Assembly (NCBI RefSeq): GCF_947626835.1
Contig: NZ_CANQTS010000002.1
Coordinates: forward strand, 118,509-182,508
DNA length: 64,000 nucleotides
From: an uncultured Acinetobacter sp.
GTDB lineage: Bacteria > Pseudomonadota > Gammaproteobacteria > Pseudomonadales > Moraxellaceae
Direction: 5' to 3'
Shown here piece by piece: positions 17,797 to 25,840 of this stretch (its first letter is position 1; every line of letters begins with the position of its first letter). The position numbers and the translations under genes were made by a program. The notes under the pieces are model-generated. The model saw nothing but the letters and a program-made list of their open reading frames with translations. It searched no databases and was not told the origin of the DNA.

Positions 17797-18572
17797 ACGC
17801 AATTGCCTTACTTGGCCGTCGTGTCATAGAACGGATACGTGGCATTGGGGTTGCCAGTATCATGTTGCTACAAATTTTATGTTCGATGCCAACATGGCTT
17901 GGGGTCAAATTATTCTTGTACCAAATGTACCGTGTGGGATTTTTATCGCTATTAATTATTGCGGTATCGGGTCTATTTATTGGTTTGGTTTTAGGTTTAC
18001 AAGGCTATTCAATTTTAGTCAATGTGGGTTCAGAATCCATGTTGGGCACCATGGTGTCATTAACTTTGCTACGTGAACTGGCACCTGTGGTGGCAGCCTT
18101 ACTTTTTGCAGGACGTGCAGGTTCAGCATTAACAGCCGAAATTGGTTTGATGAAAGCCACCGAACAGCTCTCAAGTATGGAGATGATCGGGGTTGATCCA
18201 CTTAAACGCATTGTCTCACCACGTCTTTGGGCTGGGATTGTGAGCTTACCAATGCTTTCTGTGATTTTTGCCGCGATTGGCATTATGGGTGGCAAGCTCG
18301 TTGGCGTTGATTTTTTAGGTGTAGATGAAGGCTCTTTTTGGAGCGGTATGCAAAGCACAGTGCGTTTTTATGAAGATATTTTTCAAGGCACGTTAATCAA
18401 GAGTTTTGTGTTTGCCATTGTGTGTACTTGGATTGCGGTATATCAAGGCTATGCTTGTGAGCCAACCTCAGAAGGGATTGCCACATCCACCACACGCACT
18501 GTGGTGTATTCGTCTTTATGTGTATTAGGTTTTGATTTTGTGTTGACTGCGGTCATGTTTGGAGGTGTGTAA
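17793..18572 (+). CDS. mlaE: Phospholipid ABC transporter permease MlaE
   Basis: MlaE is the permease that, as a dimer, sits under the MlaD hexamer. The 259-residue protein has about five or six hydrophobic helices and the family-typical segments [38 protein letters not shown] with the coupling-helix motif that contacts MlaF, and [13 protein letters not shown]. It overlaps mlaF by 4 bases and mlaD by 1 base (TAATG). Confidence 0.95.
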   Translation: MNAIALLGRRVIERIRGIGVASIMLLQILCSMPTWLGVKLFLYQMYRVGFLSLLIIAVSGLFIGLVLGLQGYSILVNVGSESMLGTMVSLTLLRELAPVVAALLFAGRAGSALTAEIGLMKATEQLSSMEMIGVDPLKRIVSPRLWAGIVSLPMLSVIFAAIGIMGGKLVGVDFLGVDEGSFWSGMQSTVRFYEDIFQGTLIKSFVFAIVCTWIAVYQGYACEPTSEGIATSTTRTVVYSSLCVLGFDFVLTAVMFGGV

Positions 18573-19225
18573 TGCAATCACGTGCAAGTGAACTGGCCGT
18601 TGGGGTATTTGTTATTATTTTTGCAGTGGCGATGTTTTTCTTGGCCATGAAAGTCAGTGGTTTAAGCGGCAGTAATTTATCTGATCGTTACAGCATGCAA
18701 GCTGAGTTTGACAATGTAAATGGTTTAAAACCGCGCGCTAAAGTCACCATGAGTGGGGTCACCATTGGTCGTGTAACCGACATTACTTTAGATCCAATGA
18801 CGCGTTTAGCCACAGTGCATTTTGATTTAGATGGTACGTTGACTTCGTTTAACCAAGCACAATTAAAACTCGTACAGGAAAACGCTTTAGAAGAGCTTAA
18901 ATACAGTACAGACTATACAGATGCAAGCCCTGATCAACAAAAAGCAATGCAAAATGAACTGATTGCGAACATGAAGTCCATCACCAGTATTGATGAGGAT
19001 GCTTATATTATGGTCGCAACCAATGGCCTATTGGGTGAAAAATACTTAAAAGTCATTCCGGGTGGTGGTCTTAATTACATTCCACGTGGTGGCAGTATTA
19101 TTAATACCCAAGGCACCATGGACCTTGAAGATTTAATTAGTAAATTTATTACCGGTGGCACAAAAACTACCGATAGCGATAGCAGCAACCAAAACGATGC
19201 TGAAGCCTCATTTGTTGCTGAATAA
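18572..19225 (+). CDS. mlaD: MCE-domain phospholipid-binding protein MlaD
   Basis: MlaD is anchored by one N-terminal helix (about residues 7-27, AVGVFVIIFAVAMFFLAMKV) and exposes an MCE domain in the periplasm, forming a hexameric ring that channels lipids. The MCE signature YSMQAEFDNVNGLKPRAKVTMSG and VGRVTDI-like segment are present, and GLLGEKYLKVIPGG closes the domain. At 217 residues it is longer than E. coli MlaD; part of the excess is an insertion with YSTDYTDASPDQQKAMQ around residues 110-128, which Acinetobacter MlaD proteins are known to carry, and the C-terminus is a serine/aspartate-rich tail. Confidence 0.95.
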   Translation: MQSRASELAVGVFVIIFAVAMFFLAMKVSGLSGSNLSDRYSMQAEFDNVNGLKPRAKVTMSGVTIGRVTDITLDPMTRLATVHFDLDGTLTSFNQAQLKLVQENALEELKYSTDYTDASPDQQKAMQNELIANMKSITSIDEDAYIMVATNGLLGEKYLKVIPGGGLNYIPRGGSIINTQGTMDLEDLISKFITGGTKTTDSDSSNQNDAEASFVAE

Positions 19226-19240
19226 GCCTAGGAGAAATCG

Positions 19241-19867
19241 ATGAAAACTTTAATCAAACAAACGCTAACTGCAAGTGTTTTAGCCACATTACTTGCAGGT
19301 ACAGCTTTTGCAGCACCAACGCAAACACCGCCTGATTTTATTAAGCAAGTTGCCGATAATTTGATTAAGCGTGTGCAAGCCGATCAAAGCAAATTGCAAA
19401 ACAACCCAGCTTTGGTCAAAACGATTGTGCGTCAACATTTAGACCCATATATTGATTCACAAGCTTTTGTACGTACTGTAATGGGAACTTATGTGCAACA
19501 AAGTAGCGCTGCACAACGTGCTCAGTTTGAAAAGAATTTCCGTGAAACTTTAATTGAAAATTACGGTTCTGCTTTTGCAAAATACAGTAATCAAACCTAC
19601 ACCATGCGTCCTTATAAAGCTGCGCCTAATGTTAAAAATCCAGTGGTGACCATTGAGTTTAATAACAAAGGTGAAAAAATTCCGGTGGCTTTCCAATTGG
19701 TTGATAAAGGTAACCAATGGAAAATCCGCAATATTAATGTCTCAGGGATTGATTTAGGTTTGCAGTTCCGTAATCAATTTGCAGCCAACGTAAAACGTAA
19801 TGGCAACAACTTGGATAAAGCGATTGCGACTTTTAAACCAGATGCAGACTCAGCGGTTAAAAAATAA
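19241..19867 (+). CDS. mlaC: Periplasmic phospholipid carrier MlaC
   Basis: MlaC shuttles phospholipid across the periplasm between MlaD and the outer-membrane MlaA-porin complex. The 208-residue precursor has a signal peptide (KTLIKQ then a hydrophobic core ending TAFA, probable cleavage before APT at about residue 25). The mature part has the MlaC fold features PDFIKQVADNLIKRV, DSQAFVRTVMGTY and the C-terminal WKIRNINVSGIDLGLQFRNQF. AGGAG lies before the ATG. MlaA is not encoded in this window. Confidence 0.94.
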   Translation: MKTLIKQTLTASVLATLLAGTAFAAPTQTPPDFIKQVADNLIKRVQADQSKLQNNPALVKTIVRQHLDPYIDSQAFVRTVMGTYVQQSSAAQRAQFEKNFRETLIENYGSAFAKYSNQTYTMRPYKAAPNVKNPVVTIEFNNKGEKIPVAFQLVDKGNQWKIRNINVSGIDLGLQFRNQFAANVKRNGNNLDKAIATFKPDADSAVKK

Positions 19868-20151
19868 TGCTGAGCATTAAAGATCAAGTATTATGGGTCA
19901 GTGGCAAGATTGATTTTGAAAATGCCGAACAGTATTACCAACACGGTTTAAAACTGATTCAAGCTCAGCCTTTACCTTTGGCGGTGAATTTGTCTGAGCT
20001 TGAGCAGGGTAGTACTTTGGCATTGGCGGTGTTAATACGTTGGCTACGCCAAACACCCAATGCACAAGGTTTACACTTTCAAGCTGTGCCACAAAAAATG
20101 TTGAAGATTATTCAAGCCTGTCATTTACAACATGACTTAATCCTAATTTAA
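19867..20151 (+). CDS. mlaB: STAS-domain protein MlaB
   Basis: MlaB is the small cytoplasmic STAS subunit that binds MlaF and is needed for complex assembly and ATPase activity. The 94-residue protein shows the STAS layout with VSGKIDFENAEQYYQHG and the AVLIRWLR helix; the conserved helix-capping GSTLAL corresponds to the site bearing Ser/Thr in MlaB. Its ATG overlaps the mlaC stop (TAATG). A terminator starts right at its stop codon, ending the operon. Confidence 0.92.
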   Translation: MLSIKDQVLWVSGKIDFENAEQYYQHGLKLIQAQPLPLAVNLSELEQGSTLALAVLIRWLRQTPNAQGLHFQAVPQKMLKIIQACHLQHDLILI

Positions 20152-20176
20152 AAAAAGCACCTTCGGGTGCTTTTTT
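20151..20176. terminator. Bidirectional terminator after mlaB
   Basis: AAAAAAGCACC and GGTGCTTTTTT pair around a stable TTCG tetraloop, serving mlaB on the plus strand and corA on the minus strand. Confidence 0.95.
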
Positions 20177-20197
20177 ATGCTGACTTTAAAATGAAAG

Positions 20198-21211
20198 TTA
20201 AATCCATTTCTTCCAACGGAAATAAATCAGTGGTCCAATAAAAAATGCCACAATAATTAAACTCACCACAATAAAACTGGTGGTACCTTTGGCAAACGGT
20301 AACACATCGGTATTCATGCCATAGACGCTAGCAACCAGCATCGGTGGAGCAAGCATACTGGGTAAAATCGAGAAGCGACGAATGGTGTCATTTTGTTCGG
20401 TGTTAATGAAGCCTGAAGTGGTATCAAGTAAAAAGCGCACTTTTTGGAATAAAAAGGCGTCATGTTCAACCAGTGAGCGCACATCTTCACTCAGTTCTCG
20501 AATATCGGCATCATAAATATGACTGCCTAAGGCGCGTGGACGAGCTAAAAAAGTCAACACACGGCGTAAGTCAATTAAACATAATTGTGCTTTACCCAAC
20601 ATATCTTCTAATTGTGCTAAACGGGTAATCATGTCATCTAAATCAAGGATTTGCTCACGATGACGGTTATTGAGCACTTCGGTTGAATATTTTTCTAAAT
20701 CTTTATGCACGTCTTCTAAAATATCGGCGAGTTCATCAAGTTTGGCTTCTAATAAACCCAACAGTACCCAAGTGGGGTCTTTATAATCAATATCATAATC
20801 ATTACGACGCGCGCGGGCACGAAAGGCACGAAACGCCACCAACTTTTCACCACGCAAAGTAAACAAACGGTCTTTATGTAAAATAAAGGCCACAGTTTGT
20901 ACGGTCGATAAAATACCGGATTGATCATCTGGTTCACCATCGACTTGATAGTTCTTGTTCTTGGTTAAAAAATAGGTACTGATATGTAAAATACCATCAT
21001 CATCACGGTAAAAACGCGCACTGGAGGAAATATCTTCTAAGGATTTAAGGGTGGGTAGATTCTGCCCATAAGCATCTAAAATCCATTGTTGTTCTTCTTG
21101 TGAAGGCGCAATTAAATCCACCCAAACCAAATCGGGTTGCAAATCAAAATCGCCATTAATGGTTGCATCTTCTAAACTACCGCGCTCTGTGGCATAAAAG
21201 GCTTCAAGCAT
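20198..21211 (-). CDS. corA: CorA family magnesium/cobalt transporter
   Basis: The 337-residue protein has a long soluble N-terminal domain with the stalk helix, then two C-terminal transmembrane helices. The pore signature YGMNT follows the first helix (MLAPPMLVASVYGMNTDVLPF), and the protein ends with a basic KRWKKWI-like tail at the cytoplasmic face. CorA pentamers carry out electrophoretic magnesium uptake. AAGGAAAAG precedes the ATG. The gene is monocistronic and divergent from the LOG-family gene. Confidence 0.93.
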   Translation of the reverse strand: MLEAFYATERGSLEDATINGDFDLQPDLVWVDLIAPSQEEQQWILDAYGQNLPTLKSLEDISSSARFYRDDDGILHISTYFLTKNKNYQVDGEPDDQSGILSTVQTVAFILHKDRLFTLRGEKLVAFRAFRARARRNDYDIDYKDPTWVLLGLLEAKLDELADILEDVHKDLEKYSTEVLNNRHREQILDLDDMITRLAQLEDMLGKAQLCLIDLRRVLTFLARPRALGSHIYDADIRELSEDVRSLVEHDAFLFQKVRFLLDTTSGFINTEQNDTIRRFSILPSMLAPPMLVASVYGMNTDVLPFAKGTTSFIVVSLIIVAFFIGPLIYFRWKKWI

Positions 21212-21360
21212 TATTCTTTTCCTTTGCGCAGTATGTGTAAAACGGATGAATGTATTTTAGACAAGGATATGCATAAAACACAGCGATGACGGTGACTTTT
21301 TTGCAAAAACTGCGTGAAGTTTACCCATCAAATATGACAAAAGTTCAATAAGGGGACAAT

Positions 21361-21960
21361 ATGATTCAATCGATTGCCGTTTTTTGTGGTTCTGCCTTAG
21401 GCACAGCGCAAATTTATGTAGAACAGGCTCAAAGCGTAGGACGTTGCATTGCTGAACAAGGCACAACGTTAGTCTATGGCGGTGGACGCTCAGGTTTAAT
21501 GGGCGTCGTGGCAGACAGTGCTTTACAGGCAGGCGGAAAAGTCATTGGGGTGATTCCTGAAGCATTGGTTGATCGTGAATTGGCTCACCCAAACTTAAGC
21601 GAGTTACATATCGTAAAAAACATGCACCAACGTAAAACCTTAATGGCAGATTTATCCGAAGCTTTTTTGGCGATGCCGGGTGGAGCTGGGACTTTAGAAG
21701 AAATTTTTGAACAATGGACATGGGCACAGTTAGGCATTCACCAAAAAGCCATTGGCTTCTTAAATGTGGCAGGTTTTTATGATGACTTACTTAAATTTAT
21801 TGCGCTCACCACAGATCAAGGTTTTACCCAACAACGTTTTAACCAAGCACTGATTAGCGCCGAGCATATTGAGGAGATTTTAGCTGCATTTAACCATTAT
21901 CAAGCACCAATGCCAAAATGGGGTGCCAATGACCAACAAGGGCTAATTAAACCTATATGA
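21361..21960 (+). CDS. LOG family protein (TIGR00730 Rossmann-fold nucleotide hydrolase)
   Basis: The 199-residue protein has the Rossmann start IAVFCGSALG, GGGRSGLMG near 41-49 and the catalytic/phosphate motif PGGAGTLEE near 105-113. LOG proteins cleave nucleoside 5'-monophosphates to base and ribose 5-phosphate; the plant cytokinin-activating enzyme gave the family its name, and bacterial members probably act on AMP-like nucleotides. AAGGGG is 5 bases before the ATG. It overlaps the next gene, a Nudix hydrolase, by ATGA, suggesting the two clear or remodel nucleotides together. Confidence 0.9.
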   Translation: MIQSIAVFCGSALGTAQIYVEQAQSVGRCIAEQGTTLVYGGGRSGLMGVVADSALQAGGKVIGVIPEALVDRELAHPNLSELHIVKNMHQRKTLMADLSEAFLAMPGGAGTLEEIFEQWTWAQLGIHQKAIGFLNVAGFYDDLLKFIALTTDQGFTQQRFNQALISAEHIEEILAAFNHYQAPMPKWGANDQQGLIKPI

Positions 21961-22355
21961 AAACCATTACTGTAGCAGCCGCAATTATTTTAAATGCACA
22001 GCAAGAACTGCTCTTGGTGCGTAAAAAGAATACCACCTGCTTTATGCAAGTCGGCGGCAAACTTGAAGCCAATGAAGCACCTGATGTGACAATTTTGCGG
22101 GAAATTAAAGAAGAAATTGGCAGCGATGCAACAATTGAGTCCTTCTTGGGGCGCTTTGAAACCCAAACTGCCAATGAGCCAGATCATCAATTGGTGTCTT
22201 ATGTTTATCATGTGACTTTGGCACAAACACCTAAGATTGCCGCAGAAATTGCTGAGATGAAATGGATAAAGCTCGATGATCAACAAACCCACATTGCGCC
22301 TTTGACCCAAGATGTGGTGATTCCTTGGGTTAAGCAATTACTTAGCCACTGCTAA
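21957..22355 (+). CDS. Nudix hydrolase
   Basis: The 132-residue protein carries a perfect Nudix box, G-x5-E-x7-REIKEEIG, starting at GGKLEANEAPDV (residues ~35-57), which binds magnesium for hydrolysis of nucleoside diphosphate derivatives. The rest of the sequence does not specify the substrate. It is translationally coupled to the LOG-family gene upstream and its last 18 bases overlap the end of the convergent comF gene, with no terminator between them. Confidence 0.92.
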   Translation: MKTITVAAAIILNAQQELLLVRKKNTTCFMQVGGKLEANEAPDVTILREIKEEIGSDATIESFLGRFETQTANEPDHQLVSYVYHVTLAQTPKIAAEIAEMKWIKLDDQQTHIAPLTQDVVIPWVKQLLSHC

Positions 22356-22946
22356 ACACGCTGCACGAATGTGAGTACAACCGAGTTGTTCAAGTTGATC
22401 CGCTAAAGCCCGAATGGAACTGCCAGTAGTGACTACATCATCCACAATCAGTACTCGTTTAAATCTTAACGATTGCTGAGGCGCAAGATAAAATTGACTG
22501 TCGATATTGATTAAGCGCTCTTGGCGAGTCAAGCCTTTTTGTGAATGCTCAGCATGTCGTAGCACAGGTTGCCAAATCGGGGCTTTGAGCTTGTGGCTTA
22601 AGCTTTGAGCAATCAAGACACTTTGGTTAAAACCGCGTTCGGCAAGTTTAGGCAAAGATAAAGGCATGGGTACAATGGCTTGCACCCCGACGTATTTAAG
22701 TTCTGCCAATATGCCACTCAATAAGGTTTGATAGTGCAATTGCTGCTGATATTTAAACTGCTGAATAATCCGATCTAAAGGATAGTCATATTGACACGCT
22801 GCCCAAATTTGCATTTCTTGGCGCAGCACTTCTTGCTTAAACCAAGGCAAACTGCGCCAACAGTCTAAGCATACTCCCGCTTTGCTGCGTGGACTTGTGT
22901 CACATAGTTGGCAAAGTCTTAAACTGGTTAAATTAAACATAGGCAT
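22338..22946 (-). CDS. comF: ComF family phosphoribosyltransferase-like protein
   Basis: The protein has an N-terminal zinc-ribbon-like part (CQLCDTSP and VCLDCW) and a type I phosphoribosyltransferase domain with PMPLSLPKLAERGFNQS and the PRPP loop VLIVDDVVTTGSSI. ComF members take part in DNA uptake for natural transformation, probably in handling single-stranded DNA with PriA; that fits naturally competent Acinetobacter. The start is uncertain: ATG at 22946 or 22940 both overlap the recG end by 14 or 8 bases, and neither has a clear Shine-Dalgarno, so translation probably depends on recG. Confidence 0.87.
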   Translation of the reverse strand: MPMFNLTSLRLCQLCDTSPRSKAGVCLDCWRSLPWFKQEVLRQEMQIWAACQYDYPLDRIIQQFKYQQQLHYQTLLSGILAELKYVGVQAIVPMPLSLPKLAERGFNQSVLIAQSLSHKLKAPIWQPVLRHAEHSQKGLTRQERLINIDSQFYLAPQQSLRFKRVLIVDDVVTTGSSIRALADQLEQLGCTHIRAACLAVAK

Positions 22947-24978
22947 AGCGTGGGGCTTGTGGCAGCCAACGTTGCAATAAGCCATCCACATGATCAGGGT
23001 AATGGGCTAAGATTTGCTGTGCCACATAATGTGCCTGATGTAACAGATGATCATCACGTTCAAGTTTAGCCACCCTAAAACCCAAATCTCCAGTTTGTTT
23101 GGTGCCAAGGATTTCTCCCGGACCACGAATTTCCAAGTCTTTTTCTGCAATGACAAAGCCGTCGTTACTCTCGCGTAAAATTCTTAAACGTTCTTGTCCA
23201 TTTTGCGACAACGGGTGTTTATACAATAATGCACAAAAACTTGCTTGTGCGCCACGTCCCACCCGACCACGTAACTGATGCAATTGTGACAAACCTAAAC
23301 GCTCGGCATTTTCTATTACCATTAAAGATGCATTCGGGACGTTTACCCCCACCTCAATCACTGTGGTGGCAACGAGAAGTTGAATCACGTTGTCTTTAAA
23401 GTCTTGCATCACGCTTTGTTTTTGCTCAGCTTTCATTTTGCCATGCACTAAACCCACTTTAAGCTCAGGATAACGTTGCTGAATATCCAAAAATGTTGCT
23501 TCAGCAGCTTGTGCATCTAGGGTTTCTGATTGCTCGACCAAAGTACATACCCAATAGGCTTGTTTACCTTGCATGCAGTTGCTGACAATACGATCTAAAA
23601 CTTCATGACGACGCTCTAATGGCACAGTCACGGTTTGAATAGGAGTACGCCCCGGAGGAAGCTCATCAATTATTGAGGTATCTAAATCGCCATAAGCCGA
23701 CATGGCAAGGGTGCGTGGAATAGGCGTTGCTGTCATCACCAATTGATGCGGTGTCATGCCTTGGATGCCTTTATTGCGTAAAGCCAAACGTTGATCAACC
23801 CCAAAACGATGTTGTTCATCAATGATCACCAAGCCTAATTTAGCAAATTGCACACTGTCTTGAAACAAAGCATGCGTACCAATCACTAAGTTGGCTGAGC
23901 CATCTTGTACCGCTTGTTCGGCATGTTGGCGTGCTTTGCCTTTTTGCTTACCTGATAGCCAAGTGACCTGCATAGCTAAAGGCTCAAACCATGCTTTAAA
24001 GTTTAAATAGTGTTGCTCGGCAAGAATTTCAGTGGGCGCCATAAGGGCAACTTGCCAACCTTCTTCTAAGGCATGACAAGCTGCTACTGCTGCAACCAGG
24101 GTTTTCCCTGCACCCACATCGCCTTGTACCAAACGTAGCATGGGTTTATTGAGTTTTAAATCGTGGATAATGTCTTGAGAAACCCGTTTTTGTGCCCCCG
24201 TCATCTCAAAGGGCATTGCACCCAGCAGTTGTTGCGCTAATTTTTGACTCGGCTTAAAACTAGGTGCTTGGATTTGCTGAATATAGGCGCGCCGTGTCAG
24301 TAAACTTAATTGGTGTGCCACCAACTCTTCAAAGATTAAACGTTGTAAGGCAGGGTGTGAGCCTTGTGCCAATTGCAGCATATTGGCATCGCTTGGTGGC
24401 TGATGTAGATAATACAGGGCTTGCTTTAACGCATAGCCATTACTAAATTTTGTAGGTAACAGTTCAGCTAAGTCATCAGCATGCAAAGCTAAGGCTTTTT
24501 CTACAAAGCTGCGAATTTTGGCTTGGGTTAGCCCATCCGTACTGGGGTAAATCGCGGTGAGTTGAGTCTTAGGGAGCGGAGTATGGGCTTGGACCAGTTC
24601 AATTTCAGGATGATAAAGTTCTAAACCGCGGGCACCAACGCGCACCTCACCAAACACGCGTAAGCGGTTGCCCACTTGCGCACGATCCGTTAGGGCTTTG
24701 TAGATATGATAAAAACGTAAGGTGACTTTGCCAAAATCATCTTGCATCAATACCGCCATAGATTTGCGTTTGCCTGCCGGAAAATCCACCCCATGTACCA
24801 CACCTTCAAGCAAATAACTGCGACCAACCTGTAATTGGTTCATGGCAATGATCGTGCTACGATCTTCATAGTCACGCGGTAAATGAAACAGCAGATCATC
24901 ACTACTCAAAATATGTAATTTTTCAAGTAATGCCGCTGCGGCCTGACCAACGCCGGGCAATTGATGAATGGCAGTCAT
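22933..24978 (-). CDS. recG: ATP-dependent DNA helicase RecG
   Basis: RecG remodels stalled replication forks and branch-migrates Holliday junctions. The 681-residue protein has the N-terminal wedge/OB domain (LPGVGQAAAALLEKL, LLFHLPRDYEDRS), Walker A GDVGAGKTLVA, DEQHRFG, the TATPIPRTLA motif and the C-terminal helicase part with EVGVNVPNA and LHQLRGRVGRG, ending in the TRG motif region RFGRGA-like GPGEILGTKQTG. GAGGGG precedes the ATG. It is followed by an overlapping comF, forming a two-gene DNA-processing unit. Confidence 0.96.
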   Translation of the reverse strand: MTAIHQLPGVGQAAAALLEKLHILSSDDLLFHLPRDYEDRSTIIAMNQLQVGRSYLLEGVVHGVDFPAGKRKSMAVLMQDDFGKVTLRFYHIYKALTDRAQVGNRLRVFGEVRVGARGLELYHPEIELVQAHTPLPKTQLTAIYPSTDGLTQAKIRSFVEKALALHADDLAELLPTKFSNGYALKQALYYLHQPPSDANMLQLAQGSHPALQRLIFEELVAHQLSLLTRRAYIQQIQAPSFKPSQKLAQQLLGAMPFEMTGAQKRVSQDIIHDLKLNKPMLRLVQGDVGAGKTLVAAVAACHALEEGWQVALMAPTEILAEQHYLNFKAWFEPLAMQVTWLSGKQKGKARQHAEQAVQDGSANLVIGTHALFQDSVQFAKLGLVIIDEQHRFGVDQRLALRNKGIQGMTPHQLVMTATPIPRTLAMSAYGDLDTSIIDELPPGRTPIQTVTVPLERRHEVLDRIVSNCMQGKQAYWVCTLVEQSETLDAQAAEATFLDIQQRYPELKVGLVHGKMKAEQKQSVMQDFKDNVIQLLVATTVIEVGVNVPNASLMVIENAERLGLSQLHQLRGRVGRGAQASFCALLYKHPLSQNGQERLRILRESNDGFVIAEKDLEIRGPGEILGTKQTGDLGFRVAKLERDDHLLHQAHYVAQQILAHYPDHVDGLLQRWLPQAPRYAYV

Positions 24979-25019
24979 GTCCCCTCAACATAAATTTTCG
25001 CGCAAGTCGGTACGACATT

Positions 25020-25829
25020 ATGCATATTGTATTTATAGGTTACGGTAAAACATCTGAGCGAGTGGCTCAACAGTTATTTACACAACATCAAATCAGCAGT
25101 GTCAGTTTAAGCGATAAACACGATGGTTTGAGCACACATTATGTTCAAGATGTGCATGGTTTAGATTTAAGCCATCTTGCGCCGATTGATATAGCCTATG
25201 TCTTACTTAGTCCTAAACAGAGCAGTATTGAAGGCTATCAGCATACTTATTTAGATTCAGTTGCACCGATTGTAAAAGCCTTAAAACAGCATCCCATTCA
25301 ACGAGTGATTGTGCTGTCATCTACGCGGGTCTATGGCGAAGATCAAGGGCAATATATTGCTGATCAGTCAGTAATTCAGCCAAATGACCGCCAAGGTGAA
25401 TTACTGTATGACATGGAGCAGCGTTGGCAAGCCGCTTATCCTAATCAATGTATTATTGTGCGTCCAACTGGTATTTATGGTATATCCGTGGCACGTATGC
25501 TCAAACTTGCGCATAGTACGCTTAATTATCCTAAACTGCATTACAGTAACCGTATTCATATTAATGATTTAGCAAGATTTTTAGCAGATTTACTTCATGT
25601 GAAACATCCGCAAAAATCTTATATTGTTTCCAATAGTCAGCCTGTGCCGTTACATAAAATCATTCAATGGTTTCAACAACAATTGGACTTGCCTGAATTG
25701 GTTTTAGATAGTCAACTTTTATCTGGAAAAAGGATTTATGCCACTCATTTACACGATATGGGATTTAAATTAAGCCATCCTGATTGTTTTGTGGACTATG
25801 CAAACTTATTAAAACAGCCCCTTGAATAA
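25020..25829 (+). CDS. NAD(P)-dependent epimerase/SDR-like protein
   Basis: The 269-residue protein starts with a Rossmann motif MHIVFIGYGKTSERV and contains VIVLSSTRVYGE with the Ser/Thr and Tyr region of extended SDR proteins, VRPTGIYG and NRIHINDLARF. These match the YeeZ-like branch of the epimerase family, whose substrates are unknown. The glycine pattern is GxGxxS rather than the classical GxxGxxG, also seen in YeeZ proteins. The start at 25020 was chosen because the upstream frame runs antisense into recG and shows no homology. It is divergent from recG with 41 bases between. Confidence 0.82.
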   Translation: MHIVFIGYGKTSERVAQQLFTQHQISSVSLSDKHDGLSTHYVQDVHGLDLSHLAPIDIAYVLLSPKQSSIEGYQHTYLDSVAPIVKALKQHPIQRVIVLSSTRVYGEDQGQYIADQSVIQPNDRQGELLYDMEQRWQAAYPNQCIIVRPTGIYGISVARMLKLAHSTLNYPKLHYSNRIHINDLARFLADLLHVKHPQKSYIVSNSQPVPLHKIIQWFQQQLDLPELVLDSQLLSGKRIYATHLHDMGFKLSHPDCFVDYANLLKQPLE

Positions 25830-25840
25830 GGGGCAATGTT

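Noticed and set aside
24930..25019. N-terminal extension of the epimerase-like protein
   Set aside because: The extension is antisense to the start of recG, and the Rossmann motif begins at the ATG at 25020.
25384..25572. 62-codon frame inside the epimerase-like gene
   Set aside because: It is an out-of-frame shadow without homology.
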